NCBI RefSeq assembly: GCF_001424265.1
Contig: NZ_LMOV01000023.1
Location: forward strand, 425,416-489,415
DNA from: Acidovorax sp. Leaf160
Lineage (GTDB): Bacteria > Pseudomonadota > Gammaproteobacteria > Burkholderiales > Burkholderiaceae_C
Direction of reading: 5' to 3'
DNA: 64,000 nucleotides
A model generated the notes under the pieces. It searched no databases, was not told the origin of the DNA, and saw only the letters and a list, made by a program, of their open reading frames with translations. Within the stretch, counting starts at the first letter, position 1; every line of letters begins with the position of its first letter. Shown piece by piece: positions 44,668 to 54,228 of the stretch. The translations under genes and the position numbers were made by a program.

Positions 44668-46437
44668 ATGAACCTCACCTACTCCGCCCAGCCAGGCCCA
44701 GAAACCCGGGCCCTGGTCATCGACGGCAACGCCACGTCGCGCAGCATCCTCGTGTCGCAGCTGCGCGAATACGGCGTGACGCGCGTGATGCAGTGCAGCC
44801 GCGTGCAGGATGCGCGCTCGCGGCTCGAGCACACGGTGTTCGACTACGTGCTGTGCGAGCAGTATTTTGCCGAGGGCCAGTCGGGCCAGACGCTGCTGGA
44901 CGATCTGCGCCGCGCGCAGCTGCTGCCCTTTTCCACCGTGTTCTTCATGGTCACGGCCGAGGCGTCCTACGCCGCCGTCGCCGAGGCCGCCGAATCGGCG
45001 CTGGACGGCTACCTGCTCAAGCCCTTCACCCCCAGCACGATGTTCGAGCGCCTGTCCAGCGCCCGGCTGCGCAAGACGCACCTGCAGCCGATCTTCGAGG
45101 CGATCGGGCGGGAGGACTTCGAGGGCGCGGCAGCGCTGTGCGTGGAGCGGTTCGAGCAGCGCAAACCCTACTGGCTGTACGCGGCGCGCATCGGCTCCGA
45201 GCTGCTGCTGCGGCTGGGCCGGCACGACGCCGCCCGCAAACTCTTCGAGGCGGTGATCGAAACCCGCGCCCTGCCCTGGGCGCGGCTGGGCGTGGCCCGC
45301 GCGCAGCTGGAATCGGGCCAGGCGCCCCGCTCCATCACCACCCTGCAGGGCCTGCTGGGCGAAGACGCATCGTTTGCCGACGCCTACGACGTGCTGGGCC
45401 GCGCGCAGGTGGAAACCGGCCAGTTCGACGAGGCGCTGGCCACCTACCGCCTGGCCAGCAGCGTCACGCCCGACTCCATCGCCCGGCTGCAAAAGCTGGG
45501 CATGATGGCCCACTACATGGGCGACCGCGAAACGGCCGCCAAGGCGCTGTCGCGCGCCGCCATCCTGGGCATCGACTCCAAGCTGTTCGACTACCAGTCG
45601 CTGGTGCTGCTGGCCTTCCAGTATTTCGCCGACAACGACCGCAAGGGGCTGGAGCGGTGCATGGCCGACTTCGTGCGCATCATCGAGCGGCACCCGGACA
45701 GCCCGCGCATCCTGCGCTTCCAGTCGGTGGTGCGGGCGCTGCAGCAGATCCAGCAGCGCCAGGTGGTGCAGGCGGTGGCCAGCGTGCGGATGCTGGGGCA
45801 GGACGTGCTGGACAGCGAATTCGACTTCGAGGCCGCCTGCAACATGGCCGCGCTGCTGTCGGTGCTGGCCGCCACCTCGATCTCGCTGCCGGAGGGGCCG
45901 GGCTGGGTGCTGGCCATCGGCCTGCGCTTCACCAACACCCGGGGCCTCACCGAACTGCTGGCCAATGCCTGCCAGATGTACTCCGAGAACGCGCAGACGC
46001 TGCGCGACTGCCTGCTGCAGGTCAACAAGTCGGCCGAGACCGCGGTGGCGCAGAGCCTGGGCGGCGACCAGGCCGGCGCCATCACGCTGCTGCTGGCCAG
46101 GGTGGAGGCCACGCTCAACACCAAGCTGCTGGACATTGCGCAGCAGATGCTGACCCGCCACGCCGCCCGCATCGCCGACGCGGAGGCCCACCAGGCCACC
46201 ATCGACCAGTTGCGGCAGGCCTGTGGCGCAGGTGCCGCCCGCGCCGTGCTGGGCGAAGGCGGCCAGCGCAAGGCGGGCGAACTGGTATTGCGCACCCGCA
46301 CGGCGCCGGAAGCGTCGTCACGCCGGGTGGCGCCGATCGCGGAAACGGCCGTGGCAGGCGATGGCGCCATGCCCCGTGCCGGGCCGGGCGACCCGCTGAC
46401 GGCACTGGCCGCGCTGCAGTTGCGGCCGGCTGCATGA
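44668..46437 (+). CDS. Receiver-TPR protein with Glu in place of the phospho-Asp
   Basis: A 589-residue protein. Residues 13-125 form a CheY-like receiver; D19 stands where the acidic pair should be, the phospho-acceptor position is Glu64 in YVLCEQYFAEG, while Thr96 (FMVTAEAS) and Lys118 (YLLKPFTPS) are kept. The remainder is a TPR/helical domain of about 400 residues (AYDVLGRAQVETGQFDEALA, AKALSRAAILGIDSKLFDYQ). Glu at this position mimics the phosphorylated state in some receivers, so the domain may be permanently on. Similar receiver-TPR proteins occur near chemotaxis or light-response genes; its partner is unknown. A 9-bp tandem repeat and repeat copy H follow. Confidence 0.85.
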   Translation: MNLTYSAQPGPETRALVIDGNATSRSILVSQLREYGVTRVMQCSRVQDARSRLEHTVFDYVLCEQYFAEGQSGQTLLDDLRRAQLLPFSTVFFMVTAEASYAAVAEAAESALDGYLLKPFTPSTMFERLSSARLRKTHLQPIFEAIGREDFEGAAALCVERFEQRKPYWLYAARIGSELLLRLGRHDAARKLFEAVIETRALPWARLGVARAQLESGQAPRSITTLQGLLGEDASFADAYDVLGRAQVETGQFDEALATYRLASSVTPDSIARLQKLGMMAHYMGDRETAAKALSRAAILGIDSKLFDYQSLVLLAFQYFADNDRKGLERCMADFVRIIERHPDSPRILRFQSVVRALQQIQQRQVVQAVASVRMLGQDVLDSEFDFEAACNMAALLSVLAATSISLPEGPGWVLAIGLRFTNTRGLTELLANACQMYSENAQTLRDCLLQVNKSAETAVAQSLGGDQAGAITLLLARVEATLNTKLLDIAQQMLTRHAARIADAEAHQATIDQLRQACGAGAARAVLGEGGQRKAGELVLRTRTAPEASSRRVAPIAETAVAGDGAMPRAGPGDPLTALAALQLRPAA

Positions 46438-46479
46438 CCGGGCGGCTGAACTGCCACCAACGCAGCAGCAGTTCCGGCA

Positions 46480-46524
46480 GGTCCAGCGGGTCAGGCGGGT
46501 CAAGCGGGTCCAGCAGTTCCACCA
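46480..46524. repeat. Period-9 tandem repeat after the receiver-TPR gene
   Basis: Units GGTCCAGCG, GGTCAGGCG, GGTCAAGCG, GGTCCAGCA and a diverged fifth lie between 46480 and 46524, just downstream of the stop at 46437. They are open in several frames but no gene is assigned. Confidence 0.75.
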
Positions 46525-46549
46525 GCCCCAGCGGCAACGCATCCGAATT

Positions 46550-46602
46550 GCTATTGTTTTTATAGCAACAAACCCATATGTATCAAGCGCAAATGCCCAA
46601 AA
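46550..46602 (+). repeat. Copy H of the GCTAT/ATAGC element (53 bp)
   Basis: GCTAT 46550-46554, ATAGC 46562-46566, GCGC 46587-46590, GCC 46595-46597, AAAA 46599-46602. It is one base shorter at the end than the other full copies. It lies in the spacer between the converging receiver-TPR and nudB genes. Confidence 0.85.
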
Positions 46603-46616
46603 CCGCCTGGAATCGG

Positions 46617-47114
46617 TCAACGCGCCAGGCCGGCGCCACCTCCGCCCATCGGTGGACTGAAGCGCGGCAGCATCAGGCAGGCCTCTGCGTTCGACGGCGA
46701 AAAGCAGGCATCCGCCGCTTCGCGCCAGGGCAGCCAGCGCCAGCGCAGGTGCTCGCGCGGGTTCAGCCGCACCGGCGTGCCCGGCGGAACGCGGAGGCCG
46801 AAGAGCCGTTCGCGGTTGCGCACCACGCCCGGCGCATAGCGGTGGCGCCACTGGGGCCAGATGTCGTAGACGTTCTCCAGCGCCCAGTCGGTCAGCAGAC
46901 AGCCGGGGGCCTGGGTGTCGATGCCGGTTTCCTCCATCACCTCGCGGCGGGCTGCGGCTTCGAAGGGCTCTTCGGGCCAGTCCTTGCTGCCGGTGACCGA
47001 CTGCCAGTGATCGTCATCACCCGCCCGGCGGATCAGCAGCACCTCCCACGCGGGCGTGTGGATCACCACCAGCACCGATTCGGGAATCTTGAAGGGCGCC
47101 GCGTAGCCGGTCAT
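46617..47114 (-). CDS. nudB: Dihydroneopterin triphosphate diphosphatase (Nudix)
   Basis: A 165-residue Nudix hydrolase. The Nudix box runs from GSKDWPEEPFEAAARREVME into ETGIDTQAPG, and the protein follows the NudB plan (MTGYAAPFKIPESVLVVIHT at the start, WQSVTGSKDW, DIWPQWRHRYAPGV). NudB removes pyrophosphate from the FolE product in folate synthesis. It lies downstream of the CsgG-like gene and aspS on the same strand; aspS-nudB linkage is usual in Betaproteobacteria and supports the assignment. Confidence 0.88.
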   Translation of the reverse strand: MTGYAAPFKIPESVLVVIHTPAWEVLLIRRAGDDDHWQSVTGSKDWPEEPFEAAARREVMEETGIDTQAPGCLLTDWALENVYDIWPQWRHRYAPGVVRNRERLFGLRVPPGTPVRLNPREHLRWRWLPWREAADACFSPSNAEACLMLPRFSPPMGGGGAGLAR

Positions 47115-47151
47115 CGCTGGGGCGTTTGCTGCCAGGCCGATGCTGCCGCGC

Positions 47152-47991
47152 TCAACCGCCCGCCGCTGCCGGCTGGCGGCCGTGCGTTGGCACCTGGGGC
47201 GGCAGCTCCTTCGCCTGCAGGGTGCGCACCTGGGCGACCAGCTGGTTGTGGGCGTCCAGGAAGGCGGCGGCGATCACCTTGCCTTCGTTGGTGTTGCTCC
47301 AGCCCGTGCCCGCCGCGCCGCCGAGCCTGCCGAACACCAGCCCGCCCACGCCCAGGTCGGTGGAGCGGGCGGCGCCGGTGGCGGCCGCCACCTGCTCGGT
47401 GGTTTCGTTGTCGGACAGCAGCAGGGCGGTCTGCGCTTCCTTGAACTTCACCTGCTCCACCAGCCCCGCCAGGCCGGCGATGTCGCGCAGCACCGGAATC
47501 ATGGCGATGACCCCGGCCAGTCCGCGGCCCGCGTCCTGCTCGCTGAAGGTCAAGCTGGGGGTGAGGGTGAACTGCGCCTCGTAGCCCCGGCCCTTCTTCA
47601 CCGTGGAATTGGGCCGCAGCACGCCGGCTTCCTTCAGGTCCTGCTCCTGCACGGTGCCGCGCAGGCCGGCCGCCCGGTCCACCACGCGAAAGCACCCGCT
47701 CTGCTGCGCCAGCAGCTTGACCAGCGGCACGGGCGACGGCGGCAGCTGGTATTGGGACGACATGATGTAGCCGTTCGGGTTCTCCGCCAGCGCCAGCGTG
47801 GCCACGGGCGCATCGCAGCGCACCAGTTCGCGCGATGCGTTCTGCGCGCCCTGGGGGCCGGCCGAGCCGGTGACGACGGAGCCGCCCTGGCCAAGCTCGG
47901 TCTTCTTTTCGCCGCAGCCGGCCAGCAGGGCCGCAGCGGCCAATACGGCCAGTGCCAGCGGCGCTGCCGGGAGTCGAGGGGTCGTCCGCAT
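47152..47991 (-). CDS. CsgG/HfaB-like outer-membrane lipoprotein
   Basis: A 279-residue lipoprotein with signal peptide and lipobox LLAGC (Cys26), followed by GEKKTELGQGG. The middle resembles the CsgG/HfaB fold: SPVPLVKLLAQQSGCFRVVD (helix with typical Arg-Val-Val-Asp), GYEAQFTLTPSLTFSEQDAG, then a strand region. CsgG is the pore for curli subunits and HfaB helps holdfast attachment, but no curli or holdfast genes are in this window, so a secretion role is only a family inference. It follows a strong terminator, so it has its own promoter, and is followed by nudB. Confidence 0.75.
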   Translation of the reverse strand: MRTTPRLPAAPLALAVLAAAALLAGCGEKKTELGQGGSVVTGSAGPQGAQNASRELVRCDAPVATLALAENPNGYIMSSQYQLPPSPVPLVKLLAQQSGCFRVVDRAAGLRGTVQEQDLKEAGVLRPNSTVKKGRGYEAQFTLTPSLTFSEQDAGRGLAGVIAMIPVLRDIAGLAGLVEQVKFKEAQTALLLSDNETTEQVAAATGAARSTDLGVGGLVFGRLGGAAGTGWSNTNEGKVIAAAFLDAHNQLVAQVRTLQAKELPPQVPTHGRQPAAAGG

Positions 47992-48033
47992 TCAGGTCAC
48001 CTTGGGATGGCTGGGAACAGCCTGGGAAGCATG

Positions 48034-48068
48034 AAAAAAGCGGCAGGAACATGGCGCTCCTGCCGCTT
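48034..48068 (-). terminator. Rho-independent terminator after aspS
   Basis: On the minus strand AAGCGGCAGGA (48068-48058) pairs with TCCTGCCGCTT (48048-48038), an 11-bp stem with a 9-base loop, and TTTTTT continues through 48034. It lies 40 bp after the aspS stop and separates aspS from the lipoprotein gene. Confidence 0.92.
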
Positions 48069-48107
48069 CGTGTCCGCCTGCCCGGCACACGGGCATGGGC
48101 GGCAGCG

Positions 48108-49922
48108 TCAGGCGGCCTTGGCGGCGTCGGGGTTGCGCAGGCGGATGTGCAGCTCGCGCAGCTGCTTTTCGTCCACCGGGCTCGGTGCCTGGGTCAGCAG
48201 GCACTGGGCACGCTGCGTCTTGGGGAAGGCGATCACGTCGCGGATGGATTCGGCGCCGGTCATCAGCGTGACGATGCGGTCCAGGCCGAACGCCAGGCCA
48301 CCGTGCGGCGGCGCGCCGTACTGCAGCGCGTCCAGCAGGAAGCCGAACTTCTGCTGCGCTTCCTCGGGCGTGATCTTCAGGGCGTCGAACACCTTCTGCT
48401 GCACGTCGGCGCGGTGGATGCGGACGGAGCCGCCGCCCATTTCCCAGCCGTTCAGCACCATGTCGTAGCCCTTGGAGATGCACTTCTCCGGCGCGGTGAC
48501 CATGTAGTCTTCGTGGCCGTCCTTGGGGGCGGTGAAGGGGTGGTGCACGGCGACCCAGCGGTCGTTTTCCTCGTCGTGCTCGAACATCGGGAAGTCCACC
48601 ACCCAGAGCGGCGCCCAACGGTCTTCGAAGAGGCCGTTCTTCTTGCCGAATTCGCTGTGGCCGATCTTGATGCGCAGCGCGCCGATGGCGTCGTTGACGA
48701 CCTTTTCCTTGTCGGCGCCGAAGAACAGCAGGTCGCCGTCCTGCGCGCCCGTGCGCTTGAGGATCTCGGCGATGGCCGCGTCGTGGATGTTCTTCACGAT
48801 GGGCGACTGCAGACCGTCACGGCCCTTGGCCAGCTCGTTCACCTTGATGTAGGCCAGGCCCTTGGCGCCGTAGATCTTCACGAACTCGGTGTAGCCGTCG
48901 ATCTCGCCGCGCGAGAGGCCGCCCGCTTCGCGCGCGCCACCGGGCACGCGCAGGGCCACCACGCGGCCGCCCTTCATGTTGGCGGCGCCGGAGAAGACCT
49001 TGAAGTCCACGTCCTTCATCACCTCGGTCAGTTCGGTGAATTCGAGCTTGACGCGCAGGTCGGGCTTGTCGGAGCCGTAGCGGTAGGCGGCGTCCTGGTA
49101 CGTCATGACCGGGAATTCGCCCAGATCCACGCCCAGCGTGTTCTGGAACACCGTCTTGATCATGCCCTGGAACATGTCGCGGATGTCCTGCTCTTCCATG
49201 AACGATGTCTCGATATCGATCTGGGTGAATTCAGGCTGACGGTCGGCGCGCAGGTCTTCGTCGCGGAAGCACTTGGTGATCTGGTAGTAGCGGTCGAAGC
49301 CGGCCACCATCAGCAGCTGCTTGAACAGCTGGGGCGACTGCGGCAGCGCGAAGAACTGCCCGTCGTGCACGCGGCTGGGCACCAGGTAATCGCGCGCGCC
49401 TTCGGGCGTGCTCTTGGTGAGCATGGGGGTCTCGATGTCCACGAAGCCGTTGGCGTCGAGGAACTTGCGCACCTCCATCGACACGCGGTAGCGCAGCATC
49501 AGGTTGTTCTGCATGTACGGACGGCGCAGGTCCAGCACGCGGTGGGTGAGGCGCGTGGTTTCCGACAGGTTCTCCTCGTCGATCTGGAAGGGTGGCGTGA
49601 CGGAGGGGTTGAGCACGTTCAGCTCGTGACACAGCACCTCGATCTTGCCGCTCTTGAGGTTGTCGTTGGTCGTGCCCTCGGGGCGGGCGCGCACCAGGCC
49701 CTTGATCTGCACGCAGAACTCGTTGCGCACGCCCTCGGCGGTCTTGAACATGTCGGCACGGTCGGGGTCGCACACCACCTGCACCGAGCCTTCGCGGTCG
49801 CGCAGGTCGATGAAGATCACGCCGCCGTGGTCGCGCCGGCGGTTCACCCAGCCTGCGAGGGTGACGGTTTGGCCCAGGAGGGCGTCGGTGACGAGACCGC
49901 AATAGTGGGAACGCATGGCCAT
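48108..49922 (-). CDS. aspS: Aspartate-tRNA ligase
   Basis: Charges tRNA-Asp. The 604-residue bacterial-type enzyme has an N-terminal OB fold ([20 protein letters not shown], then [20 protein letters not shown]), motif 2 [20 protein letters not shown], the GAD insertion domain and motif 3 [19 protein letters not shown]. Whether it is discriminating or also charges tRNA-Asn cannot be told by eye. DUF502 and fmdB genes lie just upstream, all minus strand, a conserved order. Confidence 0.97.
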   Translation of the reverse strand: MAMRSHYCGLVTDALLGQTVTLAGWVNRRRDHGGVIFIDLRDREGSVQVVCDPDRADMFKTAEGVRNEFCVQIKGLVRARPEGTTNDNLKSGKIEVLCHELNVLNPSVTPPFQIDEENLSETTRLTHRVLDLRRPYMQNNLMLRYRVSMEVRKFLDANGFVDIETPMLTKSTPEGARDYLVPSRVHDGQFFALPQSPQLFKQLLMVAGFDRYYQITKCFRDEDLRADRQPEFTQIDIETSFMEEQDIRDMFQGMIKTVFQNTLGVDLGEFPVMTYQDAAYRYGSDKPDLRVKLEFTELTEVMKDVDFKVFSGAANMKGGRVVALRVPGGAREAGGLSRGEIDGYTEFVKIYGAKGLAYIKVNELAKGRDGLQSPIVKNIHDAAIAEILKRTGAQDGDLLFFGADKEKVVNDAIGALRIKIGHSEFGKKNGLFEDRWAPLWVVDFPMFEHDEENDRWVAVHHPFTAPKDGHEDYMVTAPEKCISKGYDMVLNGWEMGGGSVRIHRADVQQKVFDALKITPEEAQQKFGFLLDALQYGAPPHGGLAFGLDRIVTLMTGAESIRDVIAFPKTQRAQCLLTQAPSPVDEKQLRELHIRLRNPDAAKAA

Positions 49923-50007
49923 GGGATTTCAGTCTTCCTGCGCCGGGATCGGCGCGACAAGGGTTTTTCCAGGCGCCCTCGGTCAGGGCGCACGGCAACA
50001 AAAGGGC

Positions 50008-50628
50008 TTACTTGGCTTCGGGCACGACCGGGTCCGGTGGCGCCACCACACCCATCGAGACGATGTATTTCAAGGCGGAGTCCACGCTCATGTCCAGCTC
50101 GATGCAGTCGCTCTTGCGCAGGATCACGAAGTAGCCGCCCGTGGGGTTGGGCGTGGTGGGCACGTACACGCTGACGAATTCATCGCGCAGGTAGGCAGCC
50201 ACCTCGCCGCTGGGCGTGCCGGTGACGAAAGCCACCGTCCACACCCCCTCGCGCGGCCACTGCACCAGCACCGCGGTGCGAAAGGCGTTGCCGCTCTCGG
50301 AGAACAGCGTATCGGAGACCTGCTTGACGCTGGAGTAGATCGAGCGCACCACCGGGATGCGGCTGACCAGCGAATCGCCCCACTCCACCAGCTTGCGGCC
50401 GGCGAAGTTGCTGGCGAGCGCCCCCACCACCAGCAGGATGGCGAGCGTGAGCAGCACGCCGAAGCCGGGAATGTGGAAGCCCAGCAGGCGGTCCGGCTGC
50501 CAGGAGATCGGCAGGATCTGCAAGGTCTGGTCGAGCGTGCTGACGATCCAGTTCAGGACCCAGGCGGTGATGACACCGGGCACGATGACCAGCAGGCCGG
50601 TCAGCAACCATTTGCGCAAAGCAGACAT
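50008..50628 (-). CDS. DUF502-family membrane protein
   Basis: A 206-residue protein with two hydrophobic segments: LLTGLLVIVPGVITAWVLNW at the start and FGVLLTLAILLVVGALASNF near residue 60, followed by RIPVVRSIYSSVKQVSDTLF, the family's conserved block. The remainder should be cytoplasmic or periplasmic beta-rich. The function of DUF502 is unknown; it is typically between fmdB and aspS in Betaproteobacteria, as here. Confidence 0.9.
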   Translation of the reverse strand: MSALRKWLLTGLLVIVPGVITAWVLNWIVSTLDQTLQILPISWQPDRLLGFHIPGFGVLLTLAILLVVGALASNFAGRKLVEWGDSLVSRIPVVRSIYSSVKQVSDTLFSESGNAFRTAVLVQWPREGVWTVAFVTGTPSGEVAAYLRDEFVSVYVPTTPNPTGGYFVILRKSDCIELDMSVDSALKYIVSMGVVAPPDPVVPEAK

Positions 50629-50671
50629 TCGGGCAGACGCAGTACGTGAAGTGGGGTGAAGGGAACGGGAG

Positions 50672-50989
50672 TCAGGCCGCAGGGGCGCTGGGCGCGGACG
50701 CGGCCGGCGCGGGGGCCGGCGCAGCCGCCGGCGTGGCGGCAGCTGCCGGGGCGGCGTCGCCCGCCGCAGCTGGGCTGCTGGCGGCCGGCGGCGTGGGCGC
50801 GCTACCGCTGTTCTTGAAGTCGGTCGCGTACCAGCCGGAGCCCTTGAGCTGGAAGCCTGCGGCCGTCAGCTGCTTGGAGAACGCCTCGGCGCCGCAGGCA
50901 GGGCACACCGTGAGGGGCTGGTCGGACATTTTTTGCAGCACGTCCTTGGCATGACCACAGGAGCCGCATTTGTAGGCATAAATTGGCAT
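50672..50989 (-). CDS. FmdB-type zinc-ribbon protein
   Basis: A 105-residue protein with the FmdB zinc ribbon: MPIYAYKCGSCGHAKDVLQK and VCPACGAEAFSKQLTAAGFQ, four cysteines in CxxC pairs, followed by the WYATDF motif. The last 40 or so residues are almost all Ala and Pro, a low-complexity tail. FmdB proteins are often described as regulatory, but their role is not proven. The ATG at 50989 matches the family start; the frame opens a little earlier. Confidence 0.9.
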   Translation of the reverse strand: MPIYAYKCGSCGHAKDVLQKMSDQPLTVCPACGAEAFSKQLTAAGFQLKGSGWYATDFKNSGSAPTPPAASSPAAAGDAAPAAAATPAAAPAPAPAASAPSAPAA

Positions 50990-51113
50990 CGGATGCTCGG
51001 CGCGGGGCGAGGAATGCAAAACCGGCGATTATAGGTGGCGCGGCCGGTGCACCACCCTCGCCCACCTGGCGCCCGGCCGCGCCGGACGTCGCCCGCCGGT
51101 CACCGGTCACCGT

Positions 51114-52562
51114 TCAGGCAGAGCCCTCGGGCACCAGCCGGTGCGGCGTGCGCGTATCGCCCAGCCACTGCGGCAGCAGCGAGCCGGCCACCATGCCCAG
51201 GCCCGCCCCCAGCACGCCTGCCAGCTGCGCCGGGAACACGGAACCCCAAGCCATGGTCAGCCCGGCGATCCAGACACCGATACCCATCACCACCGCGCAG
51301 ACGGCGCCCTGGGTGCTGGCGCGCTTCCAATAAAGCCCCGCCACCAGCGGCACGAAGGCGCCCACCAGCGGCACCTGGTAGGCACCCGAGACCAGCTCGT
51401 AGATGGGCGTGCCCTGCATGCGGATGGAGTAGGCCAGCACGGCGATGCTGAACACCAGCACGCTGATGCGCATGGTCAGCAGGTTCTCGCGGTCGCTGCC
51501 TGCCGGGCGGAACTGGCGCCAGATGTTCTCGGTGAAGGTGACGCTGGGTGCCAGCAGGGTGGCCGATGCGCACGACTTGATGGCCGACAGCAGCGCGCCG
51601 AAGAACAGCACCTGCATGACGAACGGCATCTTCTCCATCACCAGCGTGGGCAGCACCTTCTGCGGGTCTTCGGCCAGCAGGGCCTGGGCTCGCTCCGGCA
51701 TGATGATCAGCGCGCTCACCACCATGAACATGGGCACGAAGGCGAACAGAATGTAGGCGCTGCCGCCGATCACCGTGCCCCGGGTGGCCGCCTTGACCGA
51801 ATTGGCGGACATCACCCGCTGGAACACGTCCTGCTGCGGAATCGAGCCCAGCATGATGGTGATGGCCGCCGCGAAGAAGAACACGATGTCGTGGAAGGTG
51901 GGCTCGGGCAGGAACTTGAACAGATCGCGGCTCACCGCCAGGTCGATGACCTTGCCGGCACCGCCCGCCATGTCGCCGGCGAAGAAGGCCAGGATCAGCA
52001 GGCCCACCACCAGGATGATCATCTGCAGGAAATCGGTCACCGCCACCGACCACATGCCGCCGAAGAGCGTATAGGCCAGGATGGACACCACCCCGATGGT
52101 CATGCCCACGGGAATGCTCAGCGCCCCGCCCGACAGCAGGTTGAACACCAGCCCCAGCGCGGTGACCTGGGCCGAGACCCAGCCCAGGTAGCTCAGCATG
52201 ATGATCAGGGAGCAGGCCACCTCGATCACGCGGCCGTAGCGCTCGCGGTAGTAGTCGCTGATGGTCAGCAGCGTCATGCGGTAGAGCTTGCCCGCGAAGA
52301 ACAGCCCCACCAGGATCAGGCACATGCCCGCGCCGAACGGGTCTTCCACCACGTTGTGCAGCCCGCCCTCGATGAACTTCGCCGGCACCCCCAGCACGAT
52401 CTCGGAGCCGAACCAGGTGGCGAAGGTCGTGGTGATGATCATGAACATCGGCAGGTTGCGCCCGGCGATGGCGAAATCGGTCGTGTTGTTGACCCGGCGC
52501 GCGGCGACCAGGCCGATGGCGATGGTGATCAACAGGTAGGCAATGACCAGGGTCAACAGCAC
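51114..52562 (-). CDS. Sodium/solute symporter (SSS family)
   Basis: A 482-residue inner-membrane symporter with about 13 hydrophobic segments. Family parts are NNTTDFAIAGRNLPMFMIIT, TFATWFGSEIVLGVPAKFIE (start of the substrate region), LIIMLSYLGWVSAQVTALGL and GGMWSVAVTDFLQMIILVVG. The substrate (proline, pantothenate or another organic solute) is not clear. Start is a GTG at 52562 with GAGGAG 6 bp upstream; the reading frame is open further but only arginine-rich filler. It lies downstream of ubiB, same strand, by 100 bp. Confidence 0.88.
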   Translation of the reverse strand: MLLTLVIAYLLITIAIGLVAARRVNNTTDFAIAGRNLPMFMIITTTFATWFGSEIVLGVPAKFIEGGLHNVVEDPFGAGMCLILVGLFFAGKLYRMTLLTISDYYRERYGRVIEVACSLIIMLSYLGWVSAQVTALGLVFNLLSGGALSIPVGMTIGVVSILAYTLFGGMWSVAVTDFLQMIILVVGLLILAFFAGDMAGGAGKVIDLAVSRDLFKFLPEPTFHDIVFFFAAAITIMLGSIPQQDVFQRVMSANSVKAATRGTVIGGSAYILFAFVPMFMVVSALIIMPERAQALLAEDPQKVLPTLVMEKMPFVMQVLFFGALLSAIKSCASATLLAPSVTFTENIWRQFRPAGSDRENLLTMRISVLVFSIAVLAYSIRMQGTPIYELVSGAYQVPLVGAFVPLVAGLYWKRASTQGAVCAVVMGIGVWIAGLTMAWGSVFPAQLAGVLGAGLGMVAGSLLPQWLGDTRTPHRLVPEGSA

Positions 52563-52662
52563 GGCATGCTCCTCGATGTCGCGAAGTGGGTGGAGGGGGG
52601 TGGCGTCGAACGACGGAAACGGAAACGGAGAGGAAAACGCCGGAGCGCGTGCAGCGAATCCG

Positions 52663-54228
52663 TCAGAAGATCCGCACGCGCACCAGCAACTGCATGGCCA
52701 GCAGTCCCAATGCAAAACCCAGGCCACCGTAGACCAGCCCCTGCAGCAGCCGGTTGGTCTGCTTCTGGCTCTGCAGCAGCTCCTTGAGCTCGCGCTGGGT
52801 TTCATGCGGCCGGTGGCGCAGGTAGGCGTGCAGCAGCCGGGGCAGTTCGGGCAGCATCTTGGCGAAGTGGGGAGCCTCCGCCTTCAGTTCGTGCCACAGG
52901 CGCTGCGGGCCCATCTGCTCGAGCATCCACTTTTCCAGAAACGGCTTGGCGGTGCTCCACAGATCCAGTTCCGGATCGAGCTGGCGGCCCAGGCCCTCGA
53001 TGTTGAGCAGCGTCTTTTGCAGCAGCACCAGCTGCGGCTGGATCTCCACATGGAAGCGGCGCGAGGTCTGGAAGAGCCGCATCAGCACCATGCCCAGCGA
53101 GATTTCCTTGAGCGGGCGGTCGAAGTACGGCTCGCACACGGCGCGGATCGCGCCCTCCAGGTCGTTGACCCGCGTGGTCGCCGGCACCCAGCCGCTTTCG
53201 ATGTGCAGTTCGGCCACGCGCTTGTAGTCGCGGCGGAAGAAGGCCGTGAAGTTCTGCGCCAGGTATTCCTTGTCGAATTCGGTCAGCGTGCCGACGATGC
53301 CGAAGTCGAGCGAGATGTAGCGGCCGAAGGTCTCGGGCTCCAGGCTGACCTGGATGTTGCCCGGGTGCATGTCGGCGTGGAAGAACCCGTCGCGGAACAC
53401 CTGCGTGAAGAAGATGGTCACGCCGTCGCGCGCGAGCTTGGGAATGTCGACTCCGGCGGCGCGCAGGCGCTCGATCTGGTTGATCGGCACGCCCTTCATG
53501 CGCTGCATCACCAGCACGTCGGAATGGCAGAAGTCCCAGAAGATCTCCGGAATCTCGACCAGCTCCAACCCCTGCATGTTGCGGCGCAGCTGGGCGGCGT
53601 TCGAGGCCTCGCGCACCAGGTCCAGCTCGTCGTGCAGGTAGTTGTCGAACTCGGCCACCACCTGGCGGGGCTTGAGCCGCTTGCCGTCGGCCGACAGGCT
53701 CTCCACCCAGCCGGCCATCATACGCATCAGCGCCAGGTCGTTCTCGATGATGGGCAGCATGCCCGGGCGCAGCACCTTCACCGCCACCTCGCGCTCCTGC
53801 CCCTGGCGGTCGCGGATCACGGCGAAGTGCACCTGCGCGATGGACGCGCTGGCGATGGGCACCGGGTCGAACGCCACGAACACCTCGTCCACGCGGCGGC
53901 GGAAGGCCCGCTCGATGGTGGAGATGGCGATCTTCGAATCGAACGGCGGCACTCGGTCCTGCAGCAGTGCCAGTTCGTCGGCGATGTCGGGCGGCAGCAG
54001 GTCGCGGCGGGTGGACAGCACCTGGCCGAACTTCACGAAGATCGGCCCCAGGCTTTCCAGCGCCTCGCGCAGCCGCTGGCCGCGCGGCGCCCGCAGGTCG
54101 CGGCCGATGGAAATGGTGCGCGCCAGCAGGCGCAGCCAGGGCCGCTGGAAGCTGGTCAGCACCAGCTCGTCCAGGCCGTAGCGCAGCGCCACCCAGACGA
54201 TGGTGAGGCCGCGGAAATACCGGCTCAT
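52663..54228 (-). CDS. ubiB: Ubiquinone biosynthesis protein UbiB
   Basis: An ABC1-type atypical kinase needed for ubiquinone hydroxylation steps. The 521-residue product has the KxGQ motif [19 protein letters not shown], the Ala-rich loop [11 protein letters not shown], the ATP lysine in VAVKVLRPG, the catalytic [12 protein letters not shown] and [10 protein letters not shown], and C-terminal hydrophobic segments ([20 protein letters not shown]). Its ATG overlaps the ubiJ stop by 4 bp (54225-54228), so the two are coupled. Confidence 0.95.
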   Translation of the reverse strand: MSRYFRGLTIVWVALRYGLDELVLTSFQRPWLRLLARTISIGRDLRAPRGQRLREALESLGPIFVKFGQVLSTRRDLLPPDIADELALLQDRVPPFDSKIAISTIERAFRRRVDEVFVAFDPVPIASASIAQVHFAVIRDRQGQEREVAVKVLRPGMLPIIENDLALMRMMAGWVESLSADGKRLKPRQVVAEFDNYLHDELDLVREASNAAQLRRNMQGLELVEIPEIFWDFCHSDVLVMQRMKGVPINQIERLRAAGVDIPKLARDGVTIFFTQVFRDGFFHADMHPGNIQVSLEPETFGRYISLDFGIVGTLTEFDKEYLAQNFTAFFRRDYKRVAELHIESGWVPATTRVNDLEGAIRAVCEPYFDRPLKEISLGMVLMRLFQTSRRFHVEIQPQLVLLQKTLLNIEGLGRQLDPELDLWSTAKPFLEKWMLEQMGPQRLWHELKAEAPHFAKMLPELPRLLHAYLRHRPHETQRELKELLQSQKQTNRLLQGLVYGGLGFALGLLAMQLLVRVRIF

